Source of the DNA: Dickeya oryzae
Lineage (GTDB): Bacteria > Pseudomonadota > Gammaproteobacteria > Enterobacterales > Enterobacteriaceae
DNA length: 64,000 nt
Direction of reading: 5' to 3'
NCBI RefSeq assembly: GCF_009372235.1
Contig: NZ_ML762920.1
Coordinates: forward strand, 215,198-279,197
Made by a program: the position numbers and the translations under genes. Of this stretch, positions 1 to 9,707 are shown one piece after another. Each line of letters opens with the position of its first letter. Position 1 is the stretch's first letter. A model generated the notes under the pieces. The model did no database searches, was not told the DNA's origin, and was given only the letters and a program-made list of their open reading frames with translations.

Positions 1-1121
1 TGGAACAGCGTGTAGTGGAAAAGACCGCTGATTTACAACAAAAAAACGACACACTGGCGTTTCTTTATCGTTCCAGTCGCCGCTTGCATACCAATGCGCC
101 GCTGTGTAGCCGCTTGCTGCCCGTGCTGGATGAACTCAGCGCGTTGATGCCGCTGACCGGCATTCAGTTACAGTTGTATGAAGATAACCATCAGGCACAT
201 GTCACGCCTTCCAGCCTGACCGTCATTCCCAACCCTGACACCTGCCCGGACGGCGCCTGTCAGCGCTGTGCGCACTTTTCAACCCGGATGACGTATGAAG
301 GCAAACCGGTAAGCTGGAATCTGCATGATAAGCTCGGTCACTACGGTGTGGTATTGGCACGACTGCCGGTTCACCAACACCTGACCCCCGACCAACACCA
401 GTTGCTCAATACATTGTTGGAGCAGCTAACCAGCACACTGGCGCTTGAACGGCAATCCAGCCATCAACAACAACTGATGCTGATGGAAGAACGCGCCACC
501 ATCGCCCGGGAGTTACACGACTCGATTGCCCAGTCGCTCTCTTGTCTGAAGATTCAGGTTAGTTGCCTGCAAATGCAGCACACCGCATTGACACCAGAAA
601 TACAACAGCAGTTGGACGCCATGCGCGATGAAATCAATACCGCTTACCGGCAGTTACGTGAATTACTGACCACTTTCCGTTTGAAGCTGTCAGAATCCGG
701 CCTGCTGGCGGCATTACGCTCCACCGTGGAGGAGTTCAATCAACGGCTCGGCTATGACATCGTACTGAACTACCAACTGCCACCGCAGGCCGTCTCTGCC
801 CACCAAGGGATCCACCTGTTGCAGATCGTGCGTGAAGCACTGAGTAACACCTATAAACATGCGCAGGCGACGGCAACCAGCATTACCCTGAGTCAACAGC
901 AAGGGTATATCGAGCTGCGTGTGCGTGATAACGGCATCGGCATCAGTGATGACAACCGTCGTACCAACCACTATGGTCTTATCATCATGCGCGACCGCGC
1001 CCGAAGCCTTCACGGCGACTGTACTGTTCAACGTCTTGTTTCCGGCGGCACGGAAGTGTATGTCCGTTTTCAGGCCGACTCTCGCCAGCCCCCCGTATTA
1101 TCAGGAGAAAACCATGACTAA
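1..1121 (+). CDS. narX: Nitrate/nitrite sensor histidine kinase NarX, 3' part (5' end outside window)
   Basis: The reading frame is open from the left edge, so only the cytoplasmic C-terminal part, about 370 residues, is present. NarX is the inner-membrane sensor that phosphorylates NarL in response to nitrate and nitrite. The visible part contains the Cys-rich central region ([12 protein letters not shown]), then the HisKA_3 phosphoacceptor motif [18 protein letters not shown], then a HATPase domain with DNGIGIS and a terminal GGTEVYV box. The Cys cluster and the text around the His box match E. coli NarX better than NarQ, as does adjacency to narL. The stop codon overlaps the narL start by 8 nt, implying translational coupling. 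Confidence 0.95.
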   Translation, partial: EQRVVEKTADLQQKNDTLAFLYRSSRRLHTNAPLCSRLLPVLDELSALMPLTGIQLQLYEDNHQAHVTPSSLTVIPNPDTCPDGACQRCAHFSTRMTYEGKPVSWNLHDKLGHYGVVLARLPVHQHLTPDQHQLLNTLLEQLTSTLALERQSSHQQQLMLMEERATIARELHDSIAQSLSCLKIQVSCLQMQHTALTPEIQQQLDAMRDEINTAYRQLRELLTTFRLKLSESGLLAALRSTVEEFNQRLGYDIVLNYQLPPQAVSAHQGIHLLQIVREALSNTYKHAQATATSITLSQQQGYIELRVRDNGIGISDDNRRTNHYGLIIMRDRARSLHGDCTVQRLVSGGTEVYVRFQADSRQPPVLSGENHD

Positions 1122-1761
1122 TGACGCCTCTACCGTACTGCTTATTGATGACCATCCGATGCTACGCAATGGCGTCAAACAGCTACTCAGTATGGCGCCA
1201 GACCTGTGTGTGGTCGGTGAGGCCAGTGAGGGGGAACAGGGTGTGACGCTGGCAGAACAGCTCGACCCGGACCTGATCTTGCTGGATTTGAATATGCCGG
1301 GCATGAACGGGCTGGAAACGCTGGCCCGCCTGCGGGAAACCTCGTTATCCGGGCGCATCGTGGTATTTACCGTGTCGAACCATGAGGAAGACGTGATCAG
1401 CGCCTTTAAAAGCGGAGCCGATGGCTATTTGCTAAAAGATATGGAACCGGAGGACTTGCTGGTCGCGCTTCATCAGGCAGCGGCAGGGAAAATGGTACTC
1501 AGTGATACCCTGACACCGGTTCTGGCGGCCAGCCTGCGCGAGACACGCAGCACGGATACCCGTGATATCCAGCAATTGACCCCGCGGGAAAAAGACATTC
1601 TGAAGCTAATAGCCCAAGGGTTGCCCAACAAAGTGATCGCCCGCAAGTTGACGATTACCGAAAGTACGGTAAAAGTACACGTCAAACACCTGTTGAAAAA
1701 AATGAAGCTGCGCTCACGCGTAGAAGCAGCAGTCTGGGTAGTACAAGAGAAGATTTTCTAA
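1114..1761 (+). CDS. narL: Nitrate/nitrite response regulator NarL
   Basis: This is a 215-residue NarL/FixJ-family response regulator. The receiver domain (about residues 7-125) has the acidic pair in LLIDDHP, the phospho-acceptor Asp in [13 protein letters not shown] and the conserved Lys in [11 protein letters not shown]. The C-terminal LuxR-type helix-turn-helix begins at [15 protein letters not shown]. The ATG at 1114 follows AGGAGAAA and overlaps the narX stop; a longer open frame upstream lies inside narX and is not credible. NarL activates nitrate respiration genes and represses alternative anaerobic pathways. Its pairing with narX confirms the assignment. Confidence 0.97.
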   Translation: MTNDASTVLLIDDHPMLRNGVKQLLSMAPDLCVVGEASEGEQGVTLAEQLDPDLILLDLNMPGMNGLETLARLRETSLSGRIVVFTVSNHEEDVISAFKSGADGYLLKDMEPEDLLVALHQAAAGKMVLSDTLTPVLAASLRETRSTDTRDIQQLTPREKDILKLIAQGLPNKVIARKLTITESTVKVHVKHLLKKMKLRSRVEAAVWVVQEKIF

Positions 1762-1766
1762 CCAAC

Positions 1767-1782
1767 GGCGGCTTGTGCCGCC
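1767..1782 (+). terminator. Weak hairpin after narL
   Basis: GGCGGC and GCCGCC flank a TTGT loop directly after the narL stop. The following bases (TGTTATCC) are only partly T-rich, so this may be a weak terminator. The remaining 250 bp up to 2034 are AT-richer and presumably hold the promoter of the acyltransferase gene; no clear operator is visible. Confidence 0.4.
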
Positions 1783-2034
1783 TGTTATCCTGTTATCCAC
1801 CATCACCGCTCGATGATGTTGCGTTTTACGTCTTGATGTTAAAAATTACAGTAAAATACACCCATCTACATTTCTATACGTTTACTTGCAATACGACTGA
1901 TAGAGTAACCGCCGTTCATAATTTTTAGTACTTTATCGCCATTTTCCTAGATATTTCCCCATATTCATTTCCTAGACTCACCTCGTTCGGCGTTTCATTG
2001 CGCTTTAGCCAGGCTTAACCGGAGGAAAAAGAGA

Positions 2035-3315
2035 ATGAAAGTCAGAGAACGATTTATTGGACTTGAATGGCTCCGATTTTTGCTTGGATGCTATGTGATG
2101 GTTTACCACACCGTACATATCTATCCGCAGCGTGACAAGATCCCCTTTCTCAACGAATTGACCAGCATGGGATTCTTCGCCACCAGCACATTCTTTGTGT
2201 TGTCTGGCTTTCTGCTGACGCACGTTTACCTGCGTGAAGGCCAGTTGCGTGAACCCGCCCGGCATTTTCTGGCTAAGCGGCTGTTTAACCTCTACCCAAT
2301 CCATATTATCGGTCTGGTGTCCTCCATTGTGGTGGTCAGCCTGATGCACTGGCTGGCTATCCCCCCCGATGGGCAAGTCGCCAGCGCCCGCTTCGTCATC
2401 TACGACAGTAACGACCCTGGTGTCGCCCCGGAAACCCTGCGCCACTACATGGATAACGTGCAGTTGGCTGTGAATGGACTGCTGCAACTGCTGATGTTAC
2501 AGGCGTGGAACCCCTATTTTTTGACCTTCAACGCGCCGTTGTGGTCGGTCTCGACGTTGTTCTTTTTCTATTTATTGTTCCCGTTACTGGCTCCACGGCT
2601 GTTGGGCAGTCGTTACCCGCGTTTGTGGCTGGTGGCCCTGTTCCTGTTATACCTGCTACCGCCGGTATGGGTTATCTGGCATCAATTATATGGCGTGCCG
2701 TATACCGGTTTGCTGCAACGCAATCCACTACTCCGACTGCCGGAATTTTTAGCCGGGATAGTGGGTTACGCCATTTTCCGTCAATATCGGGACGGTAAGA
2801 TAGCGGCGTTGACCTGGATGCAAGGTTCGACCCAACGTAAAGCGCTGGGCGTATTTATCGCTCTGAGCTTCATCATCGCGACCTGGTTATTTACGCATGG
2901 CGAGCACTACTGGTATTTCCTGTTGCACAACGGCCTGCTGTTACCGGCACAGGTTGCCTTGGTCTGTTTGTGTGCTCATGCCCGAGAACCAGGCAGCGAG
3001 ACGCTGAAAACCTGGGCAACCCGCCTGGGTGGCGCATCACTGTCGATTTTCGCCCTGCACGTGCCGCTGTTTAATCTGTTCCGAACCTTAGAACAGTTAT
3101 TACGCGGCAATCCGTTGCAATGCTTTACCGACTGGCAGGCGTGCATCGATGCAGCAGGACGCGTGGACGTCTCCATGACTGGCTACGGGGTATTCCTGCT
3201 CACAACCGTTACCTTGTGCGTGATATTCCAGGAACAGGTCGTGACCCGCATGAAGCAGTCGCTGACCGAACGCTTCCTCACTCGCCGCTTCCAACCTTCC
3301 CGCAGCGCAGCCTGA
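2035..3315 (+). CDS. Acyltransferase family 3 membrane protein
   Basis: This is a 426-residue multi-pass inner-membrane protein of the acyltransferase-3 family (OafA/NodX/OpgC type). These proteins move acyl groups, often acetyl, onto extracytoplasmic sugars, lipopolysaccharide, glucans or antibiotics. The N-terminus carries the family signature: an Arg in WLRFLLGCY followed about a dozen residues later by the His in MVYHTVHIY, then the first helices and FFVLSGFLLTHVY. About ten hydrophobic segments follow. The start has a strong ribosome site, CCGGAGGAAAAAGAGA. It stands alone between narL and a YdiY-like gene, so its substrate cannot be inferred from context. Family call is secure, specific role unknown. 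Confidence 0.85.
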   Translation: MKVRERFIGLEWLRFLLGCYVMVYHTVHIYPQRDKIPFLNELTSMGFFATSTFFVLSGFLLTHVYLREGQLREPARHFLAKRLFNLYPIHIIGLVSSIVVVSLMHWLAIPPDGQVASARFVIYDSNDPGVAPETLRHYMDNVQLAVNGLLQLLMLQAWNPYFLTFNAPLWSVSTLFFFYLLFPLLAPRLLGSRYPRLWLVALFLLYLLPPVWVIWHQLYGVPYTGLLQRNPLLRLPEFLAGIVGYAIFRQYRDGKIAALTWMQGSTQRKALGVFIALSFIIATWLFTHGEHYWYFLLHNGLLLPAQVALVCLCAHAREPGSETLKTWATRLGGASLSIFALHVPLFNLFRTLEQLLRGNPLQCFTDWQACIDAAGRVDVSMTGYGVFLLTTVTLCVIFQEQVVTRMKQSLTERFLTRRFQPSRSAA

Positions 3316-3327
3316 TGACAGCGGCTT

Positions 3328-3354
3328 AACGGTGATGTGATCTCCATCACCGTT
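3328..3354 (+). terminator. Hairpin after the acyltransferase gene
   Basis: A perfect 10-bp stem (AACGGTGATG / CATCACCGTT) with a 7-nt loop lies 12 bp after the stop codon. There is no T tract, so it may work as an RNA-end stabiliser rather than as a classical terminator. Confidence 0.5.
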
Positions 3355-3543
3355 ATAGCCGTAAATCATTAATCACACGGTTTATAACAATTTCCATTCT
3401 AATTATGGGTCACTTATACCTAGAGGCGCGGCACGATTCCTGTTAATGTTGCCTCGCCGGGAAGTAACCGGTATATCGATACATCGGCAAGCCGTTTGAA
3501 CGGCGTCTTTCACTTTTAGTCATCCACTGTTTTATCTGACATC

Positions 3544-4599
3544 ATGACATATTCCAAACATGCACTTTCGCCGCTGGGTCTGTTCGTTGCGCTCAGCGCT
3601 GCAGGCATTTCCACCAGCCATGCGGACACCGTCTGGCTAACCAACGGTGACAAGATCAGCGGCCAGATTACGCTGCTGGATAGCGGCAAGCTATTCATCA
3701 AAACCGATTACGCCGATACCCTGTCGGTGACCTGGGACAAAGTTAAGACCTTCCAGACCGACCACGGCATGGTGATTCAGGGGCAGCGTTACGAAAAAGG
3801 CGTGCTTTACCCGTCTATCAAAGCCTCTGACAGTACACGTGCTATCGTGGCGCAACCCGCCAGCGTAGACGGACAACAAGTCAGCGCCGGGCAGGAAACG
3901 CTGCCGTTGTCCGATATCAACTCAATGGTTGTTCCACACCGTTGGGTGGAGGATTTCTCCTGGAAAGGCAATATCGATGTCAGCCTGGCCCACAAGAAAA
4001 GCTCCACTGAAACCGACAACCGTGATGCAACGTTGAGCACGCGCCTGCGCCACGGCACATGGCGTCACAACCTGAATGCCAGCTACCACATGACCAAAGA
4101 AGACAATGTGGAAAGCACCAAAAACGCCGACGGTGAATACGCGCTGGATAAATTCATCGACGAGCACTGGTTCTGGCAGGGTCGCTATGAATACAAACGC
4201 GACTGGGTAGAAAATATCAAGATCAACCGCTCGGTGGGTACCGGTCCTGGTTACCAGTTCTGGGATAACGATCTGGGTGCGTTCTCGATTACAACGCTGC
4301 TGAACTCCCAGACATTCATTTATCAGAATGATAATAAAGATAATTTCTACTCTGGTGGCCTGAAGTGGAATTACGATCGTTTCCTGTTCGGTAAACGCAC
4401 CGAGCTGTTCAGCGATGGTGAAGTGGGTCGTTCGTTTGACAGCACCACCCCGCTTTATTTCAAAGCTGGTGCAGGTCTGCGCTTCAAAGTTACCGACTGG
4501 TCATCCGTCAGTATGAAAGTCTCCCGCAACCGTACCGAAAGCGTACAAGGTAACGTCAATGACACCCTGTACTCACTGGGTCTGGGCGTCGGCTGGTAA
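3544..4599 (+). CDS. YdiY-like DUF481 outer-membrane protein
   Basis: This 351-residue protein has a signal peptide ending near STSHA-DTVWL and belongs to the DUF481 (YdiY) family of predicted outer-membrane beta-barrels. The N-terminal part after cleavage (VWLTNGDKISGQITLLDSGKL) is the usual small beta-rich domain. The second half shows alternating short strands (LKWNYDRF, GLRFKVTDW) and ends in GLGVGW with a terminal aromatic residue, as expected for a barrel. Members in E. coli are linked to acid response, but the molecular function is not established. The gene is monocistronic, followed by a strong terminator. There is no standard Shine-Dalgarno (TTTTATCTGACATC precedes the ATG). Confidence 0.8.
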   Translation: MTYSKHALSPLGLFVALSAAGISTSHADTVWLTNGDKISGQITLLDSGKLFIKTDYADTLSVTWDKVKTFQTDHGMVIQGQRYEKGVLYPSIKASDSTRAIVAQPASVDGQQVSAGQETLPLSDINSMVVPHRWVEDFSWKGNIDVSLAHKKSSTETDNRDATLSTRLRHGTWRHNLNASYHMTKEDNVESTKNADGEYALDKFIDEHWFWQGRYEYKRDWVENIKINRSVGTGPGYQFWDNDLGAFSITTLLNSQTFIYQNDNKDNFYSGGLKWNYDRFLFGKRTELFSDGEVGRSFDSTTPLYFKAGAGLRFKVTDWSSVSMKVSRNRTESVQGNVNDTLYSLGLGVGW

Positions 4600-4684
4600 T
4601 TTATCGCACGCTGGTTCCTGCGAGTATCGCAGGAACCCTCTGTTAAGCACCGTGGAATTGTTGAGTGCCGTAACATGCGGCGAT

Positions 4685-4720
4685 AAAAAAAGCCCGGTTT
4701 CCTTAAACCGGGCTTTTTGT
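4685..4720. terminator. Strong bidirectional terminator
   Basis: An A-rich tract, the stem AAGCCCGGTTT / AAACCGGGCTT with a CCTT loop, and a T tract lie between two convergent genes (YdiY-like on plus, prc on minus). The A and T tracts on either side make it usable from both directions. Confidence 0.9.
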
Positions 4721-4745
4721 TTTGACTCACCGTAGCATCACACCC

Positions 4746-6767
4746 TTACTGTGACTTCGATTCCTGTTTAGACAGGTCTTCCGCAATCTGGACGGTTTCA
4801 TTCAGATATGCATCCGGATCCTGATAATCCTTCGGCAAGTCATCCAGCGATTTCAACGGCGGTTTGCCCTGACGTTTCAGTCGATCATTGATGCGTTGCA
4901 GACGCATCGTCTCGTCTTCGTTGTTTTCTTTCTGGCGCTGCGCCAGGTTCAACGACACGTGATTACGCTTCCCTTTCATCTCCTGGTAACGCACCACATC
5001 CTGCTGGATATACTGGAATTCAGGATCCTTGGTGATACGGGCATTGTGCTGTTCAATCAGCCACGGCAACAACGGTTTCATGTCACCCATCACGGTATAA
5101 CTGGCCGGTTTGATGCTATCCCACGGCAAGGCATTATCTTCAAACTTCTCGCCGGTATCCACCGCCTCGTTGCCAGTCGGCATCACGATATCAGGTGTTA
5201 CCCCTTTACGCTGGGTACTGCCGCCGTTAATGCGATAGAACTTCTGAATGGTGTACTGCACCGAACCCAGCGCGGGCCACTCAGGGCGCAACATCTGGTC
5301 GTAAATACGATTAAGAGAACGGTATTGCTGCACCGTACCCTTACCGAAGGTAGGTTCACCCACAATCAGCGCACGGCCGTAATCCTGCATCGCGGCAGCA
5401 AAAATCTCTGACGCCGAGGCGCTAAACCGATCAACCAGCACCACCAGCGGGCCTTTGTAATAGATAGTGTCATCTGTGTCGCTATCTTCACGGACCTTGC
5501 CGTTATTGTCGCGCACCTGCACCACTGGCCCGGTAGGAATGAATAGCCCCGACAGGCCGACCGCTTCGGTTAACGCCCCACCGCCGTTGCCACGCAGGTC
5601 GATAACGATGCTGCTGACGTGCTCTTTTTCCAGTTTTTGCAACTGTACTTTCACGTCATCCGTCAGTCCGACATAGAAACCGGGGATGTCCAGCACACCA
5701 ACTTTGTCTTTGCCGACATCTTTGATGGACATTTTCACCGCACGGTCTTCCAGGCGGATACGCTCACGGGTCAGCGTGATGGTTTGCGTTTTGGTACCCT
5801 TGCCTGCTGGCAACACTTCCAGACGCACCTTGCTACCTTTCGGCCCTTTGATCAGCGCGACGACGTCATCAAGCCGCCAGCCAATCACATCCACCATCGG
5901 CTTGCCCGCTTGTCCTACGCCTACGATACGGTCGCCAACGCTAATGCGTTTGCTTTTCGCCGCCGGACCACCCGGCACCATCGAATTGATGACGGTGTAA
6001 TCTTCATCCATCTGCAGCACCGCACCAATACCTTCGAGCGACAAGCTCATTTCAGTGTTGAACTGTTCGGTGTTGCGTGGAGACAAATAACTGGTGTGCG
6101 GATCGATTTCCCGCGCGAAGGCATTCATAATGATCTGGAACACATCTTCGCTATTGCTCTGGACCAGACGGCGAATCGCAAACTGATAGCGTTTGGTCAA
6201 GGTTTCCTTGATTTCCGCATCGGTTTTGCCGGTCAGTTTCAGGCTCAGCCAGTCATATTTGACCTTGGCATCCCACAGTGCGTTGAGTTCGTCTACGCTT
6301 TGCGGCCAGGGCGCTTTAGCGCGATCAAGGTCGATAAAATCGTTGCCGTTGAGGTTAATCGGCTTTTCCAGCAGCGTCAGCGCATACTGATAACGCTCGA
6401 AACGGCGCTTCTGAGCCAGGTTATACATGGCGTATGGCAGGCTGAGCTTGCCATTCTTCAGATTTTCCCCTAACTCACCTTTCTGACCGGCAAACTGCGC
6501 CACGTCTGAAGCCAACAACACGTTATGGCTGTAATCCAGCATGTTGAGATAACGGTCGAAGATCTTGCCGGAAAATTGCGCATCCAGCATGAACTGGCGA
6601 TAGTGGGAACGTAGAAAGCGCGATGCCACGCGCTCACTGACGGTAGAATGCTGCGCTTCTGGCTGCAGTTGAGGAATTTGGTCTGCGCGGGTGATGTTCT
6701 CACTGGCAAAACTGCCCCCGGACAGCAAAAGCCAGGTTAATGCGACTGCTTTAACAAATTTGTTCAT
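4746..6767 (-). CDS. prc: Tail-specific (C-terminal processing) periplasmic protease Prc
   Basis: This is a 673-residue S41-family periplasmic protease with an N-terminal signal sequence (MNKFVKAVALTWLLLSGGSFA). Prc degrades proteins with apolar C-termini, including SsrA-tagged ones, and trims penicillin-binding protein 3 in E. coli. It also controls the peptidoglycan endopeptidase MepS with NlpI. A PDZ domain is visible around residues 240-325 (GIGAVLQMDEDYTVI, GDRIVGVGQAGK). The Ser/Lys catalytic dyad lies in DRFSASASEIFAAAM and GEPTFGKGTVQ. Length is close to the E. coli protein (682 aa). It begins 19 bp after proQ on the same strand, as in E. coli, so the two are very likely co-transcribed. 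Confidence 0.97.
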   Translation of the reverse strand: MNKFVKAVALTWLLLSGGSFASENITRADQIPQLQPEAQHSTVSERVASRFLRSHYRQFMLDAQFSGKIFDRYLNMLDYSHNVLLASDVAQFAGQKGELGENLKNGKLSLPYAMYNLAQKRRFERYQYALTLLEKPINLNGNDFIDLDRAKAPWPQSVDELNALWDAKVKYDWLSLKLTGKTDAEIKETLTKRYQFAIRRLVQSNSEDVFQIIMNAFAREIDPHTSYLSPRNTEQFNTEMSLSLEGIGAVLQMDEDYTVINSMVPGGPAAKSKRISVGDRIVGVGQAGKPMVDVIGWRLDDVVALIKGPKGSKVRLEVLPAGKGTKTQTITLTRERIRLEDRAVKMSIKDVGKDKVGVLDIPGFYVGLTDDVKVQLQKLEKEHVSSIVIDLRGNGGGALTEAVGLSGLFIPTGPVVQVRDNNGKVREDSDTDDTIYYKGPLVVLVDRFSASASEIFAAAMQDYGRALIVGEPTFGKGTVQQYRSLNRIYDQMLRPEWPALGSVQYTIQKFYRINGGSTQRKGVTPDIVMPTGNEAVDTGEKFEDNALPWDSIKPASYTVMGDMKPLLPWLIEQHNARITKDPEFQYIQQDVVRYQEMKGKRNHVSLNLAQRQKENNEDETMRLQRINDRLKRQGKPPLKSLDDLPKDYQDPDAYLNETVQIAEDLSKQESKSQ

Positions 6768-6786
6768 GCCCTGGTTGGCCTCCGTA

Positions 6787-7518
6787 TCAGAACTGCAAAT
6801 GTTCTGCGCGTACGATCATCGCCAGACCAGAAGCCAGTTGTACCCTGACCCCATCTTTAGCGATCTCCAGCACAGTGGCATCCATGGCGTTTTTGCCAGC
6901 CCTGACCTTGATTTCCTGGCCGATTTGCAAGCTGGAAATATCCGTCACTGCCTGCCGTTCCGGTGTTACCGCACGGGCTGCTTTAGGCTGACGAGGTTGG
7001 GATTTATCGGATGACGGAGAAGCGGTCTGTGTGGCGCGAGGAGAAGACGGGCGCGGTTTGCGCGGCGCGGCACCAGCGGCATCACGTTCACGACGCGGGG
7101 CACTCTTGCCGGCAGACGGACGCGTACGGGAAGGTTCAGCTTCACCGGACTCGCGTTTCTTCGCCTGTTGCTCGGCACGCTGAGCCTGGACACGGGCCTT
7201 AGCCTCTTCCAGTTGCTTGCGGGCATGCTCCACATGCTGCTGCTCAAGCTCGCCGCACGGGTTACCGTCAAGGTCAACGCGTTGAGCGCCGAGTTTAACG
7301 CCATACAGATAACGCCAGCTTGACGTATAAAGACGAAGCGCAGAGCGCAACTGCGTCTTGCTAACGTGTTCAGATTCGGACACGCGTTCGACCAGATCCT
7401 GAAAAATACCAATCTTTAACGGACGCGCTTCGCCTTCAAGCGTGAAACAAAGCGGAAAACGCTCTGCCAGATAGGCGATCACTTCTTTACTACTGTTCAA
7501 CTTAGGTTGATTTTCCAT
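6787..7518 (-). CDS. proQ: RNA chaperone ProQ
   Basis: This 243-residue ProQ/FinO-family RNA chaperone binds structured small RNAs and mRNA 3' ends. The N-terminal FinO-like domain spans about residues 1-125 ([33 protein letters not shown]). A long basic, low-complexity linker rich in Arg, Ser, Pro and Ala follows (about 130-185). The C-terminal Tudor-like domain ([20 protein letters not shown]) ends at residue 243. The start is preceded by AGGAAATTTC. It is the first gene of a proQ-prc operon, the conserved order in enterobacteria. Confidence 0.97.
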   Translation of the reverse strand: MENQPKLNSSKEVIAYLAERFPLCFTLEGEARPLKIGIFQDLVERVSESEHVSKTQLRSALRLYTSSWRYLYGVKLGAQRVDLDGNPCGELEQQHVEHARKQLEEAKARVQAQRAEQQAKKRESGEAEPSRTRPSAGKSAPRRERDAAGAAPRKPRPSSPRATQTASPSSDKSQPRQPKAARAVTPERQAVTDISSLQIGQEIKVRAGKNAMDATVLEIAKDGVRVQLASGLAMIVRAEHLQF

Positions 7519-7602
7519 GAAATTTCCTGATTACAACGGGTTTGCCAACCAGCGCAGGCATGAACAGGCGTCATTATAATGACGCCATCGGCAATTGCTA
7601 CG

Positions 7603-8118
7603 TTATCCTTGTCGCAACATAAGAGAATTGATGAAAGATAGCAGATCGCTCTGTGACAATTGGCGGCATAACACCGCAGCGATAGCCAGTAAACCAGCTT
7701 CGTCTTCGGCGTCAAAGCGCTCATGGATTGTGCTGTCAATATCCAGCACACCAATCAATTGACCATCTACCGTCAGTGGCAACACGATTTCAGCATTACT
7801 GGAGGCATCGCAGGCGATATGACCGGGGAACGCATGGACATCGCCAACCCGTTGAACATGGTTTTCCGCAATAGCTCGACCACAGACCCCTTTTCCTGCT
7901 GGAATGCGCACACAAGCCGGACGCCCTTGAAACGGCCCCAGAAACAGCGTGTCGCCTTCCAGCAAATAAAAGCCGGCCCAATTCACACCATCCAATCGTT
8001 CAAATAGTAACGCACTGCTGTTCGATAATATCGTGAGGAAGCGATCTTCACCGGCAATCAGTGCGGTCAGGTCACGTTCCAGTTCATTGTAGAATTGTTC
8101 TTTTTTCATCATTTGCAT
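7603..8118 (-). CDS. msrC: Free methionine-(R)-sulfoxide reductase MsrC
   Basis: This GAF-domain enzyme reduces free L-methionine-(R)-sulfoxide, using thioredoxin. The three cysteines of the family are present: two in ACVRIPAGKGVCG and one in HIACDASSNAE. NWAGFYLLEGDTLFLGPFQG and IGVLDIDST match the E. coli YebR/MsrC core. Three ATG codons lie close together (8118, 8112, 8109). Homology favours MKKEQFY at 8109, but none has a strong ribosome site, so the longest form is given. The gene sits upstream of proQ on the same strand, 84 bp apart, as in E. coli. It is divergent from letA across a 230-300 bp shared control region. Confidence 0.95.
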   Translation of the reverse strand: MQMMKKEQFYNELERDLTALIAGEDRFLTILSNSSALLFERLDGVNWAGFYLLEGDTLFLGPFQGRPACVRIPAGKGVCGRAIAENHVQRVGDVHAFPGHIACDASSNAEIVLPLTVDGQLIGVLDIDSTIHERFDAEDEAGLLAIAAVLCRQLSQSDLLSFINSLMLRQG

Positions 8119-8411
8119 AGGCAGAAATTGTCTTTACGGACCACCTGGCGGCTGATGTCCGCAGTAGATTACATAAACTCTCGCGTCGGGATGCTACAGG
8201 ATTTCTCTTGTCAGCCCAACCTTCACCGCACGGGGCGCTCATAAAGCAGCAGTTATCGTGCGTTATACCGCGCCCGACATCGGTAAATACATGCAGGATG
8301 CCGTCTGATGACGTCACCATATAACCTGACAAGAGTAGCAGTGATTTTGTGTCATCCATCATTCAGTTACACTATGATAATACCTGTCCTGTTAACCTGC
8401 CCGCAGGAAAT

Positions 8412-9692
8412 ATGAAAATTTATAATGCCGCTGCGCCTATTGAATCGGCCGATTCGCCGCCTGCCGCGCCGCGTCGCTTTCAGCGTTGCCCACAATGCGA
8501 CCAGCCCTTCATGTTGCCCCGGCTCAAACGCCATCAACACGGCCACTGCCCGCGCTGTGCGGCACACCTTGCCAGCGGCCGCGATTGGTCTATCTCACGG
8601 CTGGTGTCAATGGCCATCGCCATGCTGGTCCTGATGCCGTTTGCCTATACCGAGCCGCTGCTCAACATTCGCCTGCTGGGTGTGTCCATCAATGCCAGCT
8701 TGCTGGAAGGTATCTGGCAGATGACACGCCAGGGCCACCCGGTCACCGCCAGTATCGTGGCATTTTGTACTATCGGTGCACCACTCACCCTGGTCTTCGC
8801 CCTGTTGTATCTGTTTTTCGCTCCACGCGTCGGTATGAACCTGCGCCCGGTCTTGTTGCTGTTCAAACGCCTCAAAGAGTGGGTCATGCTGGACGTGTAT
8901 CTGGTTGGTCTGGCGGTCGCGTCGATTAAAGTGCGTGAATTTTCCGAGGTCCTGCCCGGCAATGGGTTGCTGGCGTTTCTGGTGCTGATGGCGCTGAGCC
9001 TGTTGACGCTGATTCACCTTAATGCTGAGCAACTCTGGCAGCGCTACTATCCACAACGAGACCTACATCCACAACGAGACCCACAACGTGATCAACAGCG
9101 TGCCAACCCAGCCCCAGCAGAGGCGCTGGTCTGCCTGTCCTGTCATTTTACTGCACAGCCTGACCATCAAGGCCGTTGCCGTCGTTGCCATGTGCCGCTC
9201 ACGCCGCGCCGTCCCTATAGCCTGCAAAAATCCTGGTCGGCGTTGATTTCCGCCGTTATTCTGCTGTTGCCTGCCAATTTGATGCCGATCTCAATCATTT
9301 ATGTCAACGGCGTTCGCCGCGAGGACACCATTTTTTCCGGCATTATGTCGCTGGCAACCGGGAATGTCCCGGTGGCGCTGGTAGTTTTTATCGCCAGTAT
9401 TCTGGTGCCGTTCAGTAAGGTTATCATCACCACATTTCTGCTGGTCAGCATCCATTTTCGGATGAAAACCGGCCGCATGCTCCGTATGCGTCTGCTGCGC
9501 CTGATGTCCTGGATTGGGCGTTGGTCGATGCTCGACCTGTTCGTCATCGCCCTGACCATGTCGCTGGTTAACCGCGACCCATTGCTTGCTTTTACCATGG
9601 GACCTGCGGCGCTTTATTTTGGCGCTGCCGTTATCTTGACCATATTGTCTGTCGAGTGGCTGGATAGTCGACTGATATGGGATAACGACTAA
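8412..9692 (+). CDS. letA: Lipid transport membrane protein LetA (YebS, PqiA family)
   Basis: This PqiA-family inner-membrane protein pairs with the MCE protein LetB for lipid transport between the two membranes. Each half carries a zinc-ribbon (CPQC...CPRC near the N-terminus; CLSC...CRRC in the middle) followed by transmembrane helices, giving eight in all. Motifs shared with E. coli YebS include [28 protein letters not shown] and [18 protein letters not shown] place the start at 8412, behind GCAGGAAAT and giving 426 residues, close to E. coli (427). A GTG at 8349 would add 21 residues. The linker before the second zinc-ribbon holds an unusual PQRD repeat. letB starts 15 bp downstream. Confidence 0.95.
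   Translation: MKIYNAAAPIESADSPPAAPRRFQRCPQCDQPFMLPRLKRHQHGHCPRCAAHLASGRDWSISRLVSMAIAMLVLMPFAYTEPLLNIRLLGVSINASLLEGIWQMTRQGHPVTASIVAFCTIGAPLTLVFALLYLFFAPRVGMNLRPVLLLFKRLKEWVMLDVYLVGLAVASIKVREFSEVLPGNGLLAFLVLMALSLLTLIHLNAEQLWQRYYPQRDLHPQRDPQRDQQRANPAPAEALVCLSCHFTAQPDHQGRCRRCHVPLTPRRPYSLQKSWSALISAVILLLPANLMPISIIYVNGVRREDTIFSGIMSLATGNVPVALVVFIASILVPFSKVIITTFLLVSIHFRMKTGRMLRMRLLRLMSWIGRWSMLDLFVIALTMSLVNRDPLLAFTMGPAALYFGAAVILTILSVEWLDSRLIWDND
9051..9092 (+). repeat. PQRD-coding short repeat in letA
   Basis: Near-identical 12-bp units (CCACAACGAGAC) occur at 9051, 9069 and 9081, giving [14 protein letters not shown] in the linker between the two LetA halves. E. coli YebS has a single YPQR at this place, so this looks like a local slippage expansion in a tolerant linker. 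Confidence 0.8.
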
Positions 9693-9707
9693 ATTAATAG
9701 GATAACA

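Noticed and set aside
5619..6473. 284-codon plus-strand open frame antisense to prc
   Set aside because: It lies wholly within prc, has no ribosome site and encodes a composition typical of a shadow frame.
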